A program made the position numbers and the translations under genes. A stretch of DNA of 64,000 bases from Ophthalmolycus amberensis (taxonomy: Eukaryota > Chordata > Actinopteri > Perciformes > Zoarcidae). Positions 1-64,000 of the stretch are shown here, in pieces. The stretch is from assembly GCA_024529925.1 (NCBI GenBank), contig JAFEUB010000841.1, forward strand, positions 310,001-374,000, in the 5' to 3' direction. The notes beneath the pieces are model-generated. The model made no database searches. It had not been told where the DNA came from and saw only the letters and a program-made list of their open reading frames with translations. The number at the start of each line of letters is the position of its first letter. Position 1 is the stretch's first letter.

Positions 1-50
1 GTTTGGCTTTTGCAAGACGGGGGATATTCGGAGACCGCAGCGGCGGGAGG

Positions 51-98
51 ATGAGGGCGACGGGCAGAGGACCAAGGTGTCCGACTCAGGGGTCGTGA
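51..98 (+). promoter_or_regulatory. possible uORF ahead of exon A
   Basis: If bases 1-130 are 5' UTR, the ATG at 51 opens a 15-codon frame ending at TGA 96-98, out of frame with ATG 131. It would then be an upstream ORF able to dampen translation of exon A. If the exon-A frame instead enters from upstream of the window, this is only a shadow. The surrounding 130 bases are GC- and CpG-rich, as expected near a vertebrate promoter. Confidence 0.3.
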
Positions 99-130
99 AG
101 CTCCACGCGGCAGGTAACACGGCGGGTGTC

Positions 131-63356
<63,226 letters not shown>

Positions 63357-64000
63357 GTAGGTCTGTTTGTTTATTTGTTTCAACATCTCGTGGCGGGACC
63401 TTCCAGGGGTTCCTTAAAATGAGTCATGAGCTGGGTTCCTATTGTTCTGAGACACACAAACACAAACAAGTGACTCAGGAGGGAAGCGCGACTAATGAGT
63501 TCTGTGAAACTTTGATAGCCATCTATTTATTTATACGCAGACTTTCATGGAAGACTCAGTGATCCCTTACTGGAAACACTGCACCTTCCTTTTAACTCGG
63601 TAGTTGTCGCCCACACCTTTGTTTGTCTTAGACGAGGTCAAGGTAAGGTCCAATGTGCCATGTGGGGAAACTCTTGAGCGTGCATGCAATGGTAGTGACA
63701 TCCAGAAATAAGTACGAAACAGAATTACCTTCTTCTACGTCTTTCTGTTCCTATCAGTACGGAAACCATAGAAGTAGAATGAGACTAGAACGCACATTGA
63801 ACTGTTAGCCGTGGTCGTTCGACTAGTTCAGAAGGAAATGGCGCTCCGCACTCAGCATTGACCGTAGAAATAGAACGAGTCAGCACCGCTACAACGGGTC
63901 ACTTTGCGATGGCCGCCTCTCAGGCCAACCTGCTATGTTGATTTGATAGAAAATGTTCTATTTCTATGGCTGAAACATTCAGTCAGTGGCAAAAAGAAGA
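63357..64000 (+). other. intron, continues past the window
   Basis: Donor GTAGGT. 644 bases of unremarkable intron. No acceptor followed by an ABR-like frame is seen, so the following PH, C2 and RhoGAP exons lie outside. Confidence 0.8.

Noticed and set aside
51..60. ATG 51 as the start of exon A protein
   Set aside because: It is out of frame with the BCR-like peptide and stops at 96-98.

Overview
This window reads as vertebrate, specifically spiny-rayed (percomorph) teleost, genomic DNA. The signs are very long (CA/GT)n arrays, many G/C homopolymers, a tRNA-derived SINE with a fish-type 3' tail, teleost-type LINE 3' ends, and foldback elements beginning with AAGGAATAGTT- or AATCCTTCACCC-like ends. 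Nothing looks prokaryotic or viral. Family names are recognised by eye; no database search was run.

The window holds one protein-coding gene on the + strand, the 5' part of abr (active BCR-related; a Rho GEF/GAP). I reconstructed it exon by exon, with GT-AG introns and consistent phases. Three alternative first coding exons are visible: (A) 131-551, a BCR-like acidic/Ser/Arg-rich N-terminus, in a frame open to the left edge of the window; (B) 17927-17987, the classical ABR start MEPLS...; (C) 41053-41181, the short acidic start MEEEE.... A and B both end in phase 1 and fit exon 36531-36712. C ends in phase 0 and fits exon 44429-44527 directly. The shared body follows: 47133-47318, 53074-53181, 54425-54485, 58271-58323, 59636-59776, 60243-60364 and 63188-63356. 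It encodes the whole DH (RhoGEF) domain and the first part of the PH domain. The classical isoform has 394 residues here; the rest of PH, C2 and RhoGAP must lie beyond base 64000.

The rest is intron, about 98% of the window. Intron 1 (552 to 36530) contains exon B, a 1375-bp hAT-like non-autonomous transposon with a perfect 8-bp target duplication (10635-12009), a foldback MITE (19222-19732) and very long microsatellites. The 36.7-47.1 kb part carries first exon C and two fragments of one LINE family in opposite orientation on either side of exon 44429-44527. The 47.3-53.1 kb intron has a SINE and a copy of a dispersed fish repeat. The 53.2-54.4 kb intron has a second foldback element. The 60.4-63.2 kb intron has an 1125-bp PIF/Harbinger-like MITE with TTA duplications and an internal 58-bp tandem triplication.

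The most interesting points are the BCR-like alternative N-terminus, the three-promoter layout, and the complementary (GT)n/(CA)n arrays bracketing the DH-start exon, which could loop it out in pre-mRNA. I found no CRISPR, rRNA, functional tRNA, or second protein gene that I can support.
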